From positions 1 to 46,101 of the forward strand of contig JALLOF010000014.1 in assembly GCA_027717595.1 (NCBI GenBank): a stretch of DNA of 46,101 nt, written 5' to 3'. This DNA comes from Nitrospinae bacterium AH_259_B05_G02_I21. Lineage in GTDB: Bacteria; JADFOP01. Shown here in pieces: positions 16,725 through 24,610 of this stretch; position 1 is the first letter of the stretch; each line of letters opens with the position of its first letter. The notes below the pieces were generated by a model. That model was given only the letters and a program-made list of their open reading frames with translations, had not been told where the DNA came from and searched no databases. Made by a program: the position numbers and the translations under genes.

Positions 16725-17626
16725 GGCCCGTCTCCAGCCGCGTCACCGCGCAAGAGGTCGTCGAGGTCCTTCCCCTCCGGAAGTATTGCAACGCGCACTC
16801 GATGGCCTCTCGCGTGCATGGCCTGGGCGGCAACCTCCGCGCTCCTGCGCCCAGCCTCGTCACCGTCCAGTGCCAGCACAACCTCGGCGCCGTCTGGGAC
16901 CACCACGTCCCTGGCGTTGCCCACGCCAAGCACCGCCCAGGGCGTTGACGCCGGAACAATTCGGGCAGCCAACCCGTCCTCTGTGCCTTCGGTCAGGATG
17001 ATGGCCTCGCCCTCACCCCAAGGGGCCAGCCGCACCGCTGCGCCCCGTAACACCCCCCGCGTCCAGCGGACGGGATCGACCATGGCTTTTTGGCCGTCGG
17101 GCGTTAATGCGGTGAGCTGCACTGCGACAGGCACACGGTCGGGCCAGCGGGTGGCCGCAGCGATCAGCGCCGGGAAGGTCCGACCGGTGGGGTGCCACGC
17201 CCTCGGCAGAAAGCGCAGGGTGACGGGCCACGGCCCCGGCAGCCGCCTTCGAGATAGATATCGCCCGGCGGGACTGTCTGGCGTTATTGGAACGGCCTGA
17301 CCCCAGAGACGCCGCGCCGCCCCGACGCGGGCCAGTTCCTCGGCTTTCCGCTTGTCCGACCACCTGGCCTGCTGCTCGGCGTCCGGGACGTTTCGTACCT
17401 CGCTGGGAAACAGCCCCCGCGCCATGAGCGCATCACGCAACGCCCCCCAGCTGCACCCGGCGAAGCATTTCAGTAGCAACCGGCCGTTCTTGCCTTCAGC
17501 TATATGAAGTGACGGGGTTTGGTCTTCGTGAACAGGGCAATGTGCACGCCACCCGCGCCCGCTTAGGTGGCCCTTGAGCGCCGCTGCGATGTCCGCCGCG
17601 CCCGTCAATTCTCTACCTAATCGCAT
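16721..17626 (-). CDS. Toprim primase with N-terminal CHC2-like zinc finger
   Basis: A 301-residue protein from the ATG at 17626 (AGAGG about 8 bases upstream). Residues 25-60 contain CPVHEDQTPSLHI and LLKCFAGCS, the CHC2-type zinc finger of DnaG-like primases. The toprim domain follows: ILTEGTEDGLAA (catalytic Glu) near residue 210, and LALDGDEAGRRSAEVAAQ (DxD) near residue 255, then the DLDDLL segment. It is shorter than cellular DnaG and lacks the DnaB-binding domain, as usual for phage and plasmid primases. It works with the overlapping DUF3631 ATPase. Confidence 0.9.
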   Translation of the reverse strand: MRLGRELTGAADIAAALKGHLSGRGWRAHCPVHEDQTPSLHIAEGKNGRLLLKCFAGCSWGALRDALMARGLFPSEVRNVPDAEQQARWSDKRKAEELARVGAARRLWGQAVPITPDSPAGRYLSRRRLPGPWPVTLRFLPRAWHPTGRTFPALIAAATRWPDRVPVAVQLTALTPDGQKAMVDPVRWTRGVLRGAAVRLAPWGEGEAIILTEGTEDGLAARIVPASTPWAVLGVGNARDVVVPDGAEVVLALDGDEAGRRSAEVAAQAMHARGHRVRVAILPEGKDLDDLLRGDAAGDGP

Positions 17627-18047
17627 CACACCCGCCTCTGGGGAGCGGGGCCTGAGGCACCCGCCCCGCTCCGGTTATGGGGGTCTTATAGAGTGGATGG
17701 TCCTCGGGCAGCCAGGAGCGGAAGCCACGAGAGAATGATATGCCCTCGATCATGGCCGAGGCAGATTTGCCGACCTTGTTCCCGGCCTCAAACAGTCTCA
17801 GCTTCGGAGTGTAGCCGCGAGCGTTCTGGGCGAGATGAAATCGATCCTGAGCCTTGTTGGGTTTGTAAAACCGGATGGGGTCGAGTTGGCGGTCCTGCTG
17901 TTCTTCTAGGAGGCGCTGATAATCGTCTTCGCCGCCGAGTTTAGCTAGAACCTCTTGAATCTGTTCCGGCGTGAACAGTTCTTCAAGTTCTTGCGGAGAT
18001 AGTTTAGATAGGTCTTGTTGTGTAAGTTCTTCTAGGGTTAGAAGCAT
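17613..18047 (-). pseudogene. Truncated terminase large subunit (N-terminal ATPase fragment)
   Basis: A 144-residue frame. Residues 1-55 are acidic and helical. Residues 58-123 match the N-terminus of phage terminase large subunits: FYKPNKAQDRFHLAQNARGY, then the Walker A variant EAGNKVGKS (87-95), then ISFSRGFRSWLPEDHPLYKT. Homology stops after KTPI. The remaining 20 residues are encoded by a GC hairpin and primase leader sequence, and the frame ends inside the primase start. The Walker B, motor and nuclease domains are absent; family members run to 450-600 residues. It cannot package DNA by itself. The likely history is a deletion joining a packaging module to a replication module. Confidence 0.75.
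17642..17672. other. 10-bp GC hairpin at the broken end of the terminase gene
   Basis: GGAGCGGGGC (17642-17651) pairs perfectly with GCCCCGCTCC (17663-17672). It sits where terminase homology stops and just before the primase ribosome binding site. It may be an attenuator or the scar of the deletion that joined the two. Confidence 0.6.
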
Positions 18048-18156
18048 CTATCGTCATTTTTCTATCCCCTTCAACCACTAACTATGGGTGCTTGCAGAAT
18101 ATTTGTCAACTGGGTTGTCTACTCTGTGGGGCTTCCCGCAATTCAGAGGTCATTTG

Positions 18157-18438
18157 TTAATCCATCGACTCGAAATCAGGACACCCATTGCCAAGATTCT
18201 TGATGTAATTTCCTGATAGAACCTTCAGGCACCTGAATACCCGCTCCGTTCCTTGCTTCCCATTCCACCAACGACCTTTTCTACAGAATATCCGGATCTG
18301 CCATCGATCTTTCATACCGCCACGGTCGAAGCGCGGGAAGGCTACCCGTCTGTTCTCTATCATCTCCAGGGGTGTCTCGGGATTGGCATAGGTGATTTTA
18401 ATGCGAGCATTTTCACAGTTTCGGCAATCAGCCATCAA
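18157..18438 (-). CDS. Small cysteine-rich protein, unknown function
   Basis: About 93 residues, from one of two adjacent ATGs. It begins MADCRNCENARIKITY and has further cysteines in IRIFCRKGRWW, VFRCLKVL and GNGCPDFESMD, a spacing that suggests a small zinc- or Fe-S-binding fold. Composition and strand fit the mobile element. I do not recognise a family. Confidence 0.55.
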   Translation of the reverse strand: MMADCRNCENARIKITYANPETPLEMIENRRVAFPRFDRGGMKDRWQIRIFCRKGRWWNGKQGTERVFRCLKVLSGNYIKNLGNGCPDFESMD

Positions 18439-18555
18439 TGGTCTCCGTCATCCGCTTCTCTTCAAGATATTGGCGCCAAAGTTTTTCGACCCCTTGCCGC
18501 ACTCAATGGAGGTGTGGGCTTAGTACGCCCCCTAGAAGTTCTCGCTCGCCGTGCC

Positions 18556-18774
18556 TCATATATGTTCTCTTACATCACGGACTGCAATGAGTGAACCAGC
18601 TTCTAACTTCCTGGGATCAGTATCGTCGCTATCACAATAAGGACACAAATAATAACAGACATAACAAAAATTCTTTAAACATTTATTGCAAGTCCAAGAG
18701 ACAAGATGATGAACTTCTAAAATCCTATCTTCAAAAGGAAAATAATGGCTAGGTTTGTATGGCTGAATCATCAA
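18556..18774 (-). CDS. Small zinc-ribbon protein, unknown function
   Basis: A 72-residue protein with two close cysteine pairs, WTCNKCLKNFC and CYYLCPYCDSDDTDP, a zinc-ribbon pattern. The gene is markedly AT-richer than the flanking chromosome, like its neighbours between 18050 and 19150. It lies on the same strand as the rest of the element and is likely part of it. No function can be assigned. Confidence 0.5.
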   Translation of the reverse strand: MMIQPYKPSHYFPFEDRILEVHHLVSWTCNKCLKNFCYVCYYLCPYCDSDDTDPRKLEAGSLIAVRDVREHI

Positions 18775-19155
18775 GGCCCTTTCCTAAAAAAATTCCCGTG
18801 GGACACAGTATATTTCAGATTCGAGCCGCGTTGGGGGGCCTACCCCCCCCTCCCGAATGCAATGTATTTGGCTTTTCAGGATTATCCCCCCTGGCTAGGG
18901 CCTCAATCGCCCCGTAGCGGACCACACAGGGCCTCAGGATGGACGTTTGGTTTCCCCCTGGGTTCGATATGCACCGGTATCGTGTCGGTGGTTGGTGCTT
19001 CTGATAACAACAAATAGGTTAACCTTGTGATTTGTTGCTCACTAACAATATCAATATGTTAAGTGGAGTGCCAGGAACCGGATAATGGCGGGCATTGATT
19101 CATAAGGGATTGCTAAGAGTGTCAAACACCGGCCCACATACTATCAAACGTTTGA
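18775..19155. other. Non-coding, AT-richer gap in the mobile element
   Basis: No supported gene. A plus-strand frame at 18745-19017 lacks a ribosome binding site and has an unconvincing composition. The right end carries a perfect 14-bp palindrome, ATCAAACGTTTGAT (19143-19156), overlapping the stop of the next gene. Confidence 0.5.
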
Positions 19156-19680
19156 TTATACGTCAATTACATCCTTTGGCTTGTTAGCGGCCTCAAACGT
19201 CTTACGCTCAGACTCTAATCGAGCCGCAGCCTCCCGATCTGCCGTGGCCTTGGCGAGGAGCAGGGCCAACATGGTGGCTGGAGAGGTGGCTTGGTGCCCC
19301 AGGTCGAGCATCCCATCACGCAACATGACCTTGTCCCAATGAATGCCATGTATTTTTGATGTATCTACTCCCATTCGGGATAGTGTTTTTAGGTCCTCGC
19401 CTTTCAATTCGTTGTTGTGTGCCTTTTCAATCATCTCGTCTAAGACTAGGTGGTTGAAGTGACTGGTTTTGGATAACAAATCGAGGTCTAGGGCTGTGAG
19501 TGCTTTCTTTGCTGTCTCCATTTCTTCCGTGTTTACGGTTTCTTTGTTCCATCGGTGGATGGTGCTAAGTGCTACCCCTACCTCTTCTGATACCTCTCGA
19601 TAGGTCTTGCCCTCTGATAGTCTGGTTCGGACAATTGCCTTTAGGGTTTCTCGATCTGCTTTGTTATTCGGTGCAGGCAT
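19156..19680 (-). CDS. Terminase small-subunit-like HTH protein
   Basis: A 174-residue protein. The N-terminal helix-turn-helix (LKAIVRTRLSEGKTYREVSEE, then VALSTIHRWNKE) resembles the DNA-binding domain of phage terminase small subunits. It is followed by long helices (residues 60-130) and a charged C-terminal helix (LLLAKATADREAAARLESER). It is the first gene of the element in transcription order, and a broken large subunit lies downstream, which supports a packaging origin. A plain regulator is possible. The promoter is likely in the AT-rich sequence at 19690-19760. Confidence 0.55.
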   Translation of the reverse strand: MPAPNNKADRETLKAIVRTRLSEGKTYREVSEEVGVALSTIHRWNKETVNTEEMETAKKALTALDLDLLSKTSHFNHLVLDEMIEKAHNNELKGEDLKTLSRMGVDTSKIHGIHWDKVMLRDGMLDLGHQATSPATMLALLLAKATADREAAARLESERKTFEAANKPKDVIDV

Positions 19681-19763
19681 GGTTCTATAATAGGCGAACT
19701 TTAGGCGAAAATCAAGTTCAGCTCAATACTCGATTGTACCTTGGCCCGCCAGGGGCAAATTAC

Positions 19764-19813
19764 CCCAGTAATATTAACTTTTCCTTTGTAGGCCGGAGTT
19801 AATATTTCCTGGG
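19764..19813. other. Long imperfect inverted repeat between the element and glnE
   Basis: CCCAG-t-AATATTAACT (19764-19779) pairs with AGTTAATATT-tc-CTGGG (19797-19813): 10 perfect AT-rich pairs plus 5 GC pairs, loop 17 bases. It lies 46 bp beyond the glnE stop and 84 bp upstream of the element's first gene. No T-tract follows. It could be an operator, a bidirectional terminator or part of the right element end. Confidence 0.55.
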
Positions 19814-19858
19814 ATAATCATTACTAACTCTGAAAGTGGTACAATAAATGGGAGCAGG

Positions 19859-22800
19859 TCATCTTTCTCTTGTGAGGATGGTGTCATATAGATTTCGGAC
19901 GAGGCTGGTTTGGCGCTCGTAGTGCGCAAGAAAGGCTTCTGCGAGGGCGGCAGGGCTTTCGTCCTGAAAGCCCATCCGCCTGGAGAGGGTGGCGATCTTC
20001 TCTTCCTCTGCAGGGAGAACTTCCACCGGGAGATCCCTTTCGACCCGGAGCTGTTTCTCCACCCGCCTCAGGAACCCGTAGGCCTTTGCTAGGGTTTCGC
20101 CCTCTATCGGCTCAAGCCCCCCCGCAGCCACTAGCCGCTCTATCGCCTCGAGGGTGTTGGGGCCCCGGACCTCCGGGTGCTCTCGCCCGTAGGCGAGCTG
20201 GAGGATTTGGCAGACGAACTCGATGTCGGCCAGCCCGCCCCGACCGAGCTTAAAGTTGCGGCGTCCCGGGCCCTCACGTGCCCGCTCCCGCTCCATACGG
20301 CGCCGCATGGCGTCTGTGGCCGCGATGTCCTCGGGGCCGATGGGGCTTTCATAAGTAAAATCCTCCAAGAGACCGGCGACGGTGCAGCCCAGCGCCTCGT
20401 CGCCCGCCACGGCGCGTGCCCTGATCATGGCCTGTCGCTCCCAGAGCTGGCCACGCTCCTGATAATGGGCTTTCAGGCCAACCAGATTGTGGACCAGGGG
20501 CGCATGGGTCCCGCCTGGCCGAAGCCTAGCATCAACTTTGTAGGCGTAGCCGCTTTGGGTTGTCGATGAGAGGATGTGGATGAGGCGCTCGGCAACCCGG
20601 GAGAAGAACGCGCTGTTTGTTAGACTCTCGCCCGTCGCTCCGCTCCCGTCGGTGGCCCCCTCTTTGGAAAAGACAAACATGACGTCGAGGTCTGAGCCGA
20701 AGTCGATCTCTCTTCCACCGAGTTTGCCAAGGCCGATAACGGTGAAGGCTGCCGGTTGGCCGCGCCCTCCTCGCCCCTCGCGGGGCTGGCCGAAGGCTTG
20801 ACGAGCCTCCTCCTCGGCCGAGGCCAATGTCCAGCGAAGGGCGCTCTCGGCCACGACTGACAGCTCTACAAACGCCTCCTTGAGATCGCATTCGCCCCAG
20901 AGGTGGCGTAGCCCAATTCTAAGCTCCGCTGCCTTCTTCAGCCGCCGGAGCTCGTCGAGGCGCCGCTCTGGGTCGTCGAGCGTGTCCAGGGTTCGGTGAA
21001 GCTCCCGCTCGAAGGCGGGTGCCGATACGGGCTCTGTGATGATAGCCGGGTCTACAATGGTGTTAAACAGGTTGGGCTGGCGGAGGAGGACGGCGGATAG
21101 AAACTCCGAGTGGCCGAAGAGGGCCAGGAGGTGTTTCAGGAGGTTTGGGTGGTCCAGGAGCATCGAGATGTCCATTTCTCTGGCCTCAGAGGCATTGATG
21201 AATGCCTCGAAGTGGCGAAGCGCCATATCGGGATCGGCCAGTGTCTTGAGGTGCTCCAGGAGTGTGGGTACCAGGCGCCGAAGGAGCAATCTGCTGTGGG
21301 CCGAGGGGTGGCGAGCGGGCGGGCCGTCGTGGAGGAGAATAAAGTCGTTGGCCGCCCTCTCAGGGTGGGCGAACCCCAAGGCGTCGAGGCGTTTGAGGGC
21401 TTCTGTCCGAAGCTCCAGATCGAAGAGCCAGCTATACTCCTTATCCGGGGCGCTTGCCTCCTCCACATCCGCCGTATAGAAGAATTTGTCGTAGACCGCC
21501 CGGACCCGAGCCGTGTGGTGCTCGTAGGCGCTCAATAGCGTGGAGGCGAGCTCGCTCGGTGTGTCGCCCTCTAGGCCCATTTTCTTGGCCAGGGCGGCCC
21601 GGGCTGGCTCGTCACTGGGGATCGTATGGGATTGGAGGCCGTAGGTCATCTGAATACGGTTTTCCAGCTCCCGAAGAAACGTGTAGGCCTTGGTGAGCTT
21701 GGCGTACTCGTCAAACGTGATGTGGCCGCGCTCGGAGAGCCGGTGGAGGGCCCGCAGGGAGTTGGACTCCCGAAGCCATTGGTCCTGGCCTGCATACAGC
21801 AACTGGAAAGCCTGGATGACGAACTCCACTTCCCGGATGCCGCCGGCCCCGAGCTTGACGTGGTGGGCCCCCTTAGGGGCGGAGATGCCCAGACGGCTGT
21901 CGATGCGCTCCTTCATCCCCCGGATTTCCTGGATGGCGTCGAAGTCGAGGTATTTGCGAAAGATGAAGGGGGTAATGGTAGCAAGAAAGGCCTCACCCAG
22001 CTGGCGGCTTCCGGCTACGGGCCGGGCCTTAAGGAGCGCTTGGCGCTCCCACGTTTGGCCCCACGACTCGTAGTAGAGCTCGTAGGTCCTCAAACTGGCG
22101 CAGATGTCTCCGGTCTTTCCCTCGGGTCGAAGGCGGAGGTCTACGCGGAAGACGACCCCGTCGGCCGTCCGCTCCCCGATGAGCCGGGTGAGTTCCTGGG
22201 AGAGTCGGGTGTAATACTCGTGGAGTTCGATCTGGCCCGTCAGGCGGCCGGAGACTTCTCTAATCCCGGTCGTTTTACCTCGCTCGGAGGCATAAACGTA
22301 CATCAGATCGATGTCAGATGAGAAGTTGAGCTCTTGGCCGCCGAGCTTTCCCATCCCGATGACGCAAAACTCGCCCGGGCGCTCGACCCCCTCGCTGTTG
22401 GTGTAGCGGGGCTCGCCGAATCGAGCTCTAAGGAGGCGCTCCACGAAGCGCAGGCCAGCATAGAGGCAGACATCGGCCAAGTTGGAGAGGTCCTCTACTG
22501 TTTCGGTCAACTCCGCCTCCCGCATGAGGTCCCTAAGGCCGAGGCGGAGGAACGCCCGTCGGCGGAAGCGCCGCAAGACCTTCATGGCCCCTTCCATTCC
22601 CTCGGCCTCTTCCAGCTGGCGAGCGAGCTCAGCCTCTAGCTCGTCCTTGAAGACACTACGGCCAAGCTCGCCGCTTCCGAAGACTTCCTCCAGGAGCTTA
22701 GGTTCGCTTATGAGCATCTCAGAGAGGTAGGGGCTACCGGAGAGGCATGCCACCAAGGCCCGCCGGGCCGAGGCCCCTTCCAGCCCGAGTTGGACCATGC

Positions 22801-23074
22801 GCTCGGGCGTTTCCAGGGCGGCTGCGAGCCGCTCGGCGGCGTTGAGGCCAACCTCGGCGTCGAATCCCTCTACAAGCTCGGCCAGGAAGGTTGGCAGAAG
22901 GTGGCCGGTCGGGTCGGCTGGGCCGAGGGTCTCCCGAAGCGAAACGATGTTGGTCCAGGCCCGATCTACGTTTGAGAAGCCAAGGGACTGCAGACGCCGC
23001 CGCTCCCCTTCACCACAGGCGGTTGCCCCCAAGAGGTCCCTGATGGCGGCGAGCGTGTGGGTGAAGACAGTCAT
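19859..23074 (-). CDS. glnE: Bifunctional glutamine-synthetase adenylyltransferase/deadenylase
   Basis: About 1071 residues from the ATG at 23074 (GAAAGGG about 9 bases upstream); an in-frame TTG at 23122 would add 16. The two halves each contain a nucleotidyltransferase domain. The N-terminal one (deadenylase) has GKLGGQELNFSSDIDLMYVY and the C-terminal one (adenylase) has GKLGGREIDFGSDLDVMFVF, with the G-S-D-x-D metal motif partly changed to SSDID in the first. Each is followed by its PII-uridylyltransferase-like helical domain (KLGAGGIREVEFVIQAFQ and KLGRGGLADIEFVCQILQ). This is a complete enzyme, controlling glutamine synthetase by adding or removing AMP in response to PII. Regulation seems unlinked to the mobile element on its right. 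Confidence 0.97.
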   Translation of the reverse strand: MTVFTHTLAAIRDLLGATACGEGERRRLQSLGFSNVDRAWTNIVSLRETLGPADPTGHLLPTFLAELVEGFDAEVGLNAAERLAAALETPERMVQLGLEGASARRALVACLSGSPYLSEMLISEPKLLEEVFGSGELGRSVFKDELEAELARQLEEAEGMEGAMKVLRRFRRRAFLRLGLRDLMREAELTETVEDLSNLADVCLYAGLRFVERLLRARFGEPRYTNSEGVERPGEFCVIGMGKLGGQELNFSSDIDLMYVYASERGKTTGIREVSGRLTGQIELHEYYTRLSQELTRLIGERTADGVVFRVDLRLRPEGKTGDICASLRTYELYYESWGQTWERQALLKARPVAGSRQLGEAFLATITPFIFRKYLDFDAIQEIRGMKERIDSRLGISAPKGAHHVKLGAGGIREVEFVIQAFQLLYAGQDQWLRESNSLRALHRLSERGHITFDEYAKLTKAYTFLRELENRIQMTYGLQSHTIPSDEPARAALAKKMGLEGDTPSELASTLLSAYEHHTARVRAVYDKFFYTADVEEASAPDKEYSWLFDLELRTEALKRLDALGFAHPERAANDFILLHDGPPARHPSAHSRLLLRRLVPTLLEHLKTLADPDMALRHFEAFINASEAREMDISMLLDHPNLLKHLLALFGHSEFLSAVLLRQPNLFNTIVDPAIITEPVSAPAFERELHRTLDTLDDPERRLDELRRLKKAAELRIGLRHLWGECDLKEAFVELSVVAESALRWTLASAEEEARQAFGQPREGRGGRGQPAAFTVIGLGKLGGREIDFGSDLDVMFVFSKEGATDGSGATGESLTNSAFFSRVAERLIHILSSTTQSGYAYKVDARLRPGGTHAPLVHNLVGLKAHYQERGQLWERQAMIRARAVAGDEALGCTVAGLLEDFTYESPIGPEDIAATDAMRRRMERERAREGPGRRNFKLGRGGLADIEFVCQILQLAYGREHPEVRGPNTLEAIERLVAAGGLEPIEGETLAKAYGFLRRVEKQLRVERDLPVEVLPAEEEKIATLSRRMGFQDESPAALAEAFLAHYERQTSLVRNLYDTILTRER

Positions 23075-23227
23075 CGGCAAGGCCCTTTCGGCTCTTGCTG
23101 CGTTGTACCGGATTTCGGCCAACCGGCGCTCATCGCCCCGACCAGCCCAACCTATACGTTTATCTTAGCTAACCGAAGGAAAAGTTACTATCTATCCAGA
23201 AAATTCTCACAAACAAGAGGCTTAACA

Positions 23228-24556
23228 TTATCCGAAGAACATGGTCACCAGGCGGTCTACGGCAACCTTCAACGCGTCTCCGATCCAATGGACTTCGAGA
23301 TAATACAGGAACAGGCCAACGAGCAGGGCGGGAATGGTGGTAATAGCGGTTGCCCACAGAGCTGATTTTTTATCCATCGCGATGAGAGGAAACAGCGCAT
23401 CCCCGTCTTGGGAAATGGCATTGGCCACGAGCGCGGAGAACGGCAGCCACCCCTTGACGAATAACGTGACAAAAATAATCTGAGGCCCACATCCGGGAAT
23501 GAGACCGATGAGGACTCCGACAACGACCGCCGCCAACCCCGCAGAGGTCATCAGGCTTTGTGCGAGGACCTCGCCGCGCGCGTAGTCTCCTTCTCCCATC
23601 AGAAAGATCACGATCCCATACAGAAGATACGCAACGAACACCCACGTCCCAACGAAAGCGGTCTCCTGGGCATTATGAATTAATGTCTCCTTCAACGACA
23701 TCAGCTTCAACTCTGCCTCTTCGAGGGTGTCGTCCGCCAGGAACTTTTCGCCCATGACCATGAGGACGATGGAAAATGCGGTGCCCGTTACACCGATTGC
23801 GGTAACCAGTTTTGGGATTCTCAATTGGTTGACATCAACCTGGAACAGCAGCATGGTGCCCAAGACCAACCCAATGGTGATAAATGCCCAGTAGAGTCCG
23901 CTGCCTTTGTGCGTGACCCAATAACCCAGGGTGTCAAGCCGCTGATGTCCCTTGATTGTGTGATGCAGAATGAGGTCGACCTCGTCTCCTTCCTCATGGC
24001 CGATATGGGTGATGAGATCACTCTGTCCGCCCGTGATAGCAGCGCACTCCACGTTTTGCAGCATATGGTCGACCTTTTGATGCATCTCCTCTAGCTCTTC
24101 CTCGCTCTTTTGCTCTCGTGCCCGAATCAAGCTCTCTCCGACGCCGTAATAGTCCACCACGTAGCCCGTAAGAATGGCGGCGAGAAGCGAGAGGAGACTT
24201 ATCACGACGAAGTGCAGGGGAAGCTTTGAAATCACCACAAACGCCGAGTCACCCGCCGTGGCGATGAGCGTCGCCACGACCGCCCCGAAGGTAACGGAGC
24301 CCTTTAGGTAGAGGGGCATTATGAAAATGGCTCCTCCACATCCCGGGGTGAGGCCCAAAAAGGCCCCGATGACGGGCTGCCATTGTTTCCGCTCCTGAAT
24401 GGTGCGGATGAGCTCCCCGTGGCTCCGGAAGTTAATGTAACCAAAGAGTAGGAGAACCGCCCCCACGAAGACGGTGACCTGTAAGAAGGCCCCCTCGGCG
24501 CTTCCAATAATGATGCCTATAACGCTCTCTGATAGGCGAGAGTCCATAAAGATCAC
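23228..24556 (-). CDS. Putative manganese exporter (10-TM, ArsP_2/PF11449-type)
   Basis: A 442-residue membrane protein built as an inverted repeat. The first half has GAFLGLTPGCGGAIF and TLIATAGDSAFV; the second has GVLIGLIPGCGPQIIFV and ALVANAISQDGDALFP. The PGCG turns and the paired acidic segments are characteristic of the putative manganese transporter family. A charged cytoplasmic loop (about 150-210) is His-rich (HHTIKGHQR) and may bind metal. GAGGG lies 7 bases before the GTG start at 24556. Family members are often preceded by a yybP-ykoD Mn riboswitch, but only about 54 bp separate this gene from its neighbour, too short for one. Confidence 0.82.
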   Translation of the reverse strand: MIFMDSRLSESVIGIIIGSAEGAFLQVTVFVGAVLLLFGYINFRSHGELIRTIQERKQWQPVIGAFLGLTPGCGGAIFIMPLYLKGSVTFGAVVATLIATAGDSAFVVISKLPLHFVVISLLSLLAAILTGYVVDYYGVGESLIRAREQKSEEELEEMHQKVDHMLQNVECAAITGGQSDLITHIGHEEGDEVDLILHHTIKGHQRLDTLGYWVTHKGSGLYWAFITIGLVLGTMLLFQVDVNQLRIPKLVTAIGVTGTAFSIVLMVMGEKFLADDTLEEAELKLMSLKETLIHNAQETAFVGTWVFVAYLLYGIVIFLMGEGDYARGEVLAQSLMTSAGLAAVVVGVLIGLIPGCGPQIIFVTLFVKGWLPFSALVANAISQDGDALFPLIAMDKKSALWATAITTIPALLVGLFLYYLEVHWIGDALKVAVDRLVTMFFG

Positions 24557-24610
24557 TAACGCGCCCTCGGGGTGTTCAAAGACACCCCAACAGCACTCAG
24601 CATAATGGTG

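Noticed and set aside
18745-19017. Plus-strand frame in the mobile element gap
   Set aside because: No ribosome binding site, opposite to all neighbouring genes, and no recognisable sequence.
20177-22639. Several plus-strand frames within glnE
   Set aside because: All are antisense shadows of a complete, conserved GlnE.
24557-24610. Manganese riboswitch upstream of the putative manganese exporter
   Set aside because: Only 54 bp are available, too short for a yybP-ykoD aptamer, and no conserved core is visible.
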